NCBI GenBank assembly: GCA_023441965.1
Contig: JAEZNB010000057.1
Coordinates: 1-24,814, forward strand
Reading direction: 5' to 3'
Length of the DNA stretch: 24,814 nucleotides
DNA from: Bacillota bacterium
GTDB lineage: Bacteria > Bacillota > Clostridia > Lachnospirales > Lachnospiraceae
The position numbers were made by a program, and so were the translations under genes. The notes beneath the pieces are model-generated. The model was not told the origin of the DNA, ran no database searches, and saw nothing but the letters and a program-made list of their open reading frames with translations. Shown here piece after piece: positions 22,535-24,814 of the stretch; the stretch's first letter is position 1; every line of letters begins with the position of its first letter.

Positions 22535-23839
22535 CTAGTTGCCAACCTTTCTTCCGGCTTCCTTCTCGCCAAAATCCAGATACTTATCCAGGGCCTTCAG
22601 AATCTCGTCGTCCTCATCCTCGGTTCTTTTCGGTGTCTGCAGGCTTCTGGGCGCCATACCGGCGGTTAGGTTCCTGCTTCCCTGCCTTGACTGACTACCG
22701 CTTCCCTTGATCGGATTCACGGCAGGCTGTGGATCCGTCGGTACATGCTCTCTGCCGGGGGTTTTATTCACGGAAGCCGCAACCTTTCTGTCCTTCTCTG
22801 TGGCCTTCTTTTCTGTTTCAAAGGTCTCCAGAAAGGCCCTCCAGTCAAATACCGCATCCACGGACTGGATCGCCACCTCGATCATGGAATCGTCGGGCTC
22901 CTTTGTTGTAAGGGCCTGCATCCATAAGCCCGGCTTGCTTAAGATATTGATAATCAAACTGTTACTTTTGCCTGCAAAACGGATAAACTCATAGGAGATT
23001 CCTGCGATGATCGGAACTAAGAGTATCCGGGAGAGGATTCTCAAGGCAAGCGTCTTCGGCTGCAGAATGATGAAAAATACGATACTGATCAGCATAACCA
23101 GAAGCATGAAGCTGGTTCCGCATCTCTTATGCTGCTTGGACTGCCACTTTACGTTCTCCAGGGTCAGCTCAAAGCCATTCTCCAGACAGTTGATTGTCTT
23201 ATGTTCGGCCCCATGATACATAAATACCCGCCTGATGTCCGGCATCAGGGAAACAATCAGGATATATCCGATAAAGATTGCCAGTCTCAATGCGGCCTCT
23301 AAAATAGAGAGCCAGAAAAAGCTGTCAATGATCTTTTTAAATACATTGGATACCAGCACAGGCAGTACCATAAAAAAGGTAATGGAAATGGCCAGAGAAA
23401 TCACAACAGCAGCAGCCATCAAGAGAGCGTTTGACTTCTCTTCCTTGTCATCACCGCTTTGCTCCTTTGAGCTTACGGCCTCCTGCTCTTTCGCAGAATC
23501 CGCTTTCTTCTTCGTATTCTGGGATGCCTTCGCTGCCTTCTTCGATCCGGACTGATCGGCATTATTCTTCCCGGATTTACTCTTATCCTCTTCCTCTTCA
23601 AAAAAGCTGGAGGCATAATTCAGTACCCTAACACCGATTACCATGGAATCAACAAAGGCCAGCATACCCCGGAAGATAGGAAGTTTAAAAAGTTTAACCT
23701 TATCAGAAAAATCCTTATGGGTCTTCTTCTCAATCGCAATTTCCTTATTCGGCTTACGGACTGCAACGGCGTATTCTTCCTTATTCTTCATCATTACGCC
23801 TTCAATTACAGCCATGCCACCAATACCAGATGGTTTCAT
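22535..23839 (-). CDS. yqhQ: DUF1385 membrane protein (YqhQ-like), with extended C-terminus
   Basis: This polytopic membrane protein of unknown function starts with the family signature SGIGGMAVIEGVMM (4-17) and has YHGAEHKTINCLE (208-220) and RCGTSF (239-244). Hydrophobic segments lie at about 138-162, 171-199, 243-265 and 270-290. Bacillus YqhQ is about 318 residues; this one has 434. Two parts explain the excess: a charged Lys/Glu/Ser linker at 81-137, and a hydrophilic tail at about 343-434 ending in an acidic TEDEDDEILKALDKYLDFG helix. The start ATG has AGGTG 4 nt upstream. It is the first of yqhQ-prmC-prfA, downstream of rho-rpmE. Confidence 0.92.
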   Translation of the reverse strand: MKPSGIGGMAVIEGVMMKNKEEYAVAVRKPNKEIAIEKKTHKDFSDKVKLFKLPIFRGMLAFVDSMVIGVRVLNYASSFFEEEEDKSKSGKNNADQSGSKKAAKASQNTKKKADSAKEQEAVSSKEQSGDDKEEKSNALLMAAAVVISLAISITFFMVLPVLVSNVFKKIIDSFFWLSILEAALRLAIFIGYILIVSLMPDIRRVFMYHGAEHKTINCLENGFELTLENVKWQSKQHKRCGTSFMLLVMLISIVFFIILQPKTLALRILSRILLVPIIAGISYEFIRFAGKSNSLIINILSKPGLWMQALTTKEPDDSMIEVAIQSVDAVFDWRAFLETFETEKKATEKDRKVAASVNKTPGREHVPTDPQPAVNPIKGSGSQSRQGSRNLTAGMAPRSLQTPKRTEDEDDEILKALDKYLDFGEKEAGRKVGN

Positions 23840-23864
23840 AAAACACCTGAACCTTTCTTTCTGA

Positions 23865-23950
23865 TCTGCAGCTGCAGACCATACTTATTCAAAATGATAT
23901 TCATTGGTAACCATTCAGGTTCGTAAGAACCGTTGTGACTGCATAGTCAC
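23865..23950. repeat. Cluster of short palindromes before yqhQ
   Basis: Three perfect short palindromes lie within 90 nt: TCTGCAGCTGCAGA (23865-23878), GGTTC-GTAA-GAACC (23918-23931) and GTGACT-GCAT-AGTCAC (23935-23950). Together they fill most of the rpmE-yqhQ gap beyond the terminator. Role unknown; leader hairpins or operators are possible. Confidence 0.5.
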
Positions 23951-23955
23951 TAATG

Positions 23956-23987
23956 TAAAAATAGGCTGAGGAAGTGAACCTCAACCC
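23956..23987 (-). terminator. Terminator behind rpmE
   Basis: GGTTGAGG/CCTCAGCC (23986-23979 with 23971-23964, one GU pair), 7-nt loop, then TATTTTTAC on the minus strand, about 30 nt past the rpmE stop. Confidence 0.75.
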
Positions 23988-24015
23988 GATTTTTTACGCA
24001 TATACGTACTGCTCT

Positions 24016-24225
24016 CTATTTATCCTGACTCATTCCATATTTGCGGTTAAACTTCTCGATTGCACCGCGGGCTGCAGCCGTCTTCTGCTGACCGGTATAA
24101 AAAGAGTGGCACTTGGAGCAGATTTCAACATGGATATCTTCCTTTGTTGATCCGGTTACGAATTCATTACCACAGTTGCAGACAACCTTGGCCTGATAAT
24201 ACTTCGGATGGATTCCTTCTTTCAT
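24016..24225 (-). CDS. rpmE: 50S ribosomal protein L31 (zinc-binding type)
   Basis: The 69-residue protein begins MKEGIHPKYYQAKVVCNCGN and has the four zinc-ligand cysteines Cys16, Cys18, Cys36 and Cys39 that define the C+ form. That form is normally made under zinc-sufficient conditions. The start ATG has AGAGGTG about 5 nt upstream. It has its own strong promoter just past the rho stop codon and its own terminator, so it can be expressed separately from rho and yqhQ. Confidence 0.98.
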   Translation of the reverse strand: MKEGIHPKYYQAKVVCNCGNEFVTGSTKEDIHVEICSKCHSFYTGQQKTAAARGAIEKFNRKYGMSQDK

Positions 24226-24300
24226 GATTTCACCTCTTCATATTCAAATAGTTCATATATTGGTCATTCGATTAAATCCAACTTAATAAACAGCTTGTTA

Positions 24301-24329
24301 ATTATAGCACAGGTTATTTGCTTATGCAA
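24301..24329 (-). promoter_or_regulatory. Promoter of rpmE
   Basis: TTGCAT (24329-24324), 17-bp spacer, TATAAT (24306-24301) on the minus strand, immediately after the rho stop codon. Confidence 0.85.
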
Positions 24330-24333
24330 TACC

Positions 24334-24814
24334 TTAAAAGACAATTTTGGTCTTTTTGATGATTTCAATAAATTCCTGATTGGTCTTCGTACGGAGGAAC
24401 ATATCAATGATTCTCTCCAGTGCCTCCTCAGATTTCAATCCGCCTAAGGCCTTCCGCATCAGGTAGGTAGCCTCCAGCTCCGGCTGGGTTAAGAGCAGGT
24501 CTTCTCTTCTGGTACTGGATCTGGGAAGATCGATTGCGGGGAAGATTCTCTTCTCGGAAAGATTTCGGTCAAGAACCAGCTCCATGTTACCGGTTCCCTT
24601 GAATTCCTCGAATACGACATCGTCCATTCTGCTGCCCGTATCCACCAAAGCTGTTGCCAAGATGGTCAGGCTTCCGCCCTCTCTCATATTTCTTGCGGCT
24701 CCAAAGAACTTCTTCGGCATATGAAGAGCCGCAGGGTCAAGACCACCGGAAAGTGTTCTTCCGCTGGGCTGAACGGTCAGGTTATATGCTCTGGCCAGTC
24801 TAGTGATGCTGTCC
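24334..24814 (-). CDS. rho: Transcription termination factor Rho, C-terminal part (cut by window edge)
   Basis: The last 159 or so residues of Rho are visible. The open frame enters from the right edge as DSITRLARAYN, the Walker B/Q-loop region. It continues through the R-loop stretch GGLDPAALHMPKKFFGAARN, SLTILATALVDTGSRMDDVVFEEFKGTGN (ATPase core) and the conserved end DLPRSSTRREDLL...EALERIIDMFLRTKTNQEFI. Rho is the hexameric RNA helicase of factor-dependent termination. An internal Met at 24720 is not the start; the gene begins beyond the window. Its 3' neighbour rpmE is the usual one. Confidence 0.97.
   Translation of the reverse strand, partial: DSITRLARAYNLTVQPSGRTLSGGLDPAALHMPKKFFGAARNMREGGSLTILATALVDTGSRMDDVVFEEFKGTGNMELVLDRNLSEKRIFPAIDLPRSSTRREDLLLTQPELEATYLMRKALGGLKSEEALERIIDMFLRTKTNQEFIEIIKKTKIVF

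Overview
The window reads as ordinary chromosome of a low-to-moderate G+C Gram-positive anaerobe, most likely a Lachnospiraceae member (Clostridia). The reasons are the protein sequences (clostridial cellobiose phosphorylase, zinc-type L31, group II ECF S component), strong sigma-A type TTGACA/TATAAT promoters, AGGAGG ribosome binding sites and the gene order rho-rpmE-yqhQ-prmC-prfA. The family placement is an inference from recall, not from a search. Almost all genes lie on the minus strand, so they are described from right to left within each unit; only two genes (6507-9269) are on the plus strand.

Left edge (1-1671): the translation operon infC-rpmI-rplT, with a sigma-A promoter, a leader of about 265 nt ending in a perfect intrinsic attenuator, and an AUU start codon for infC. 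Directly behind the rplT terminator, running off the window edge, is the 5' end of a group II intron resembling class C introns, which are known to target terminators.

1672-6148: a vitamin-type ECF transporter S component behind a roughly 400-nt structured leader with its own terminator (candidate riboswitch), a CPBP membrane protease with its own promoter, and cellobiose phosphorylase with an operator-like site over its promoter. The 358-nt divergent region to the next gene holds two promoters, repeated operator-like motifs and a second structured leader.

6507-9309: two plus-strand genes for membrane-anchored extracytoplasmic proteins I cannot assign to a family. A bidirectional terminator separates them from the minus-strand genes on the right.

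9380-14223: aspartate-semialdehyde dehydrogenase (own promoter), then a unit read as argF, small membrane protein, small unknown acidic protein, coaX, dus. The argF promoter carries an ARG-box-like palindrome over its -10.

14313-18004: an LTA-synthase-family membrane sulfatase, then nfeD plus an SPFH/band-7 protein, translationally coupled. 18014-20396: a DUF4956 membrane protein overlapping a VTC (polyphosphate polymerase-like) domain protein, and a SpoU/TrmH RNA methyltransferase. 20502-24814: prfA, prmC, yqhQ (DUF1385), rpmE and the 3' part of rho, the standard translation-termination neighbourhood of clostridia.

No CRISPR array, rRNA, tRNA or complete insertion sequence is visible. The least explained parts are the two structured leaders (2284-2700 and 6311-6506), the unknown plus-strand pair, and the VTC/DUF4956 pair.
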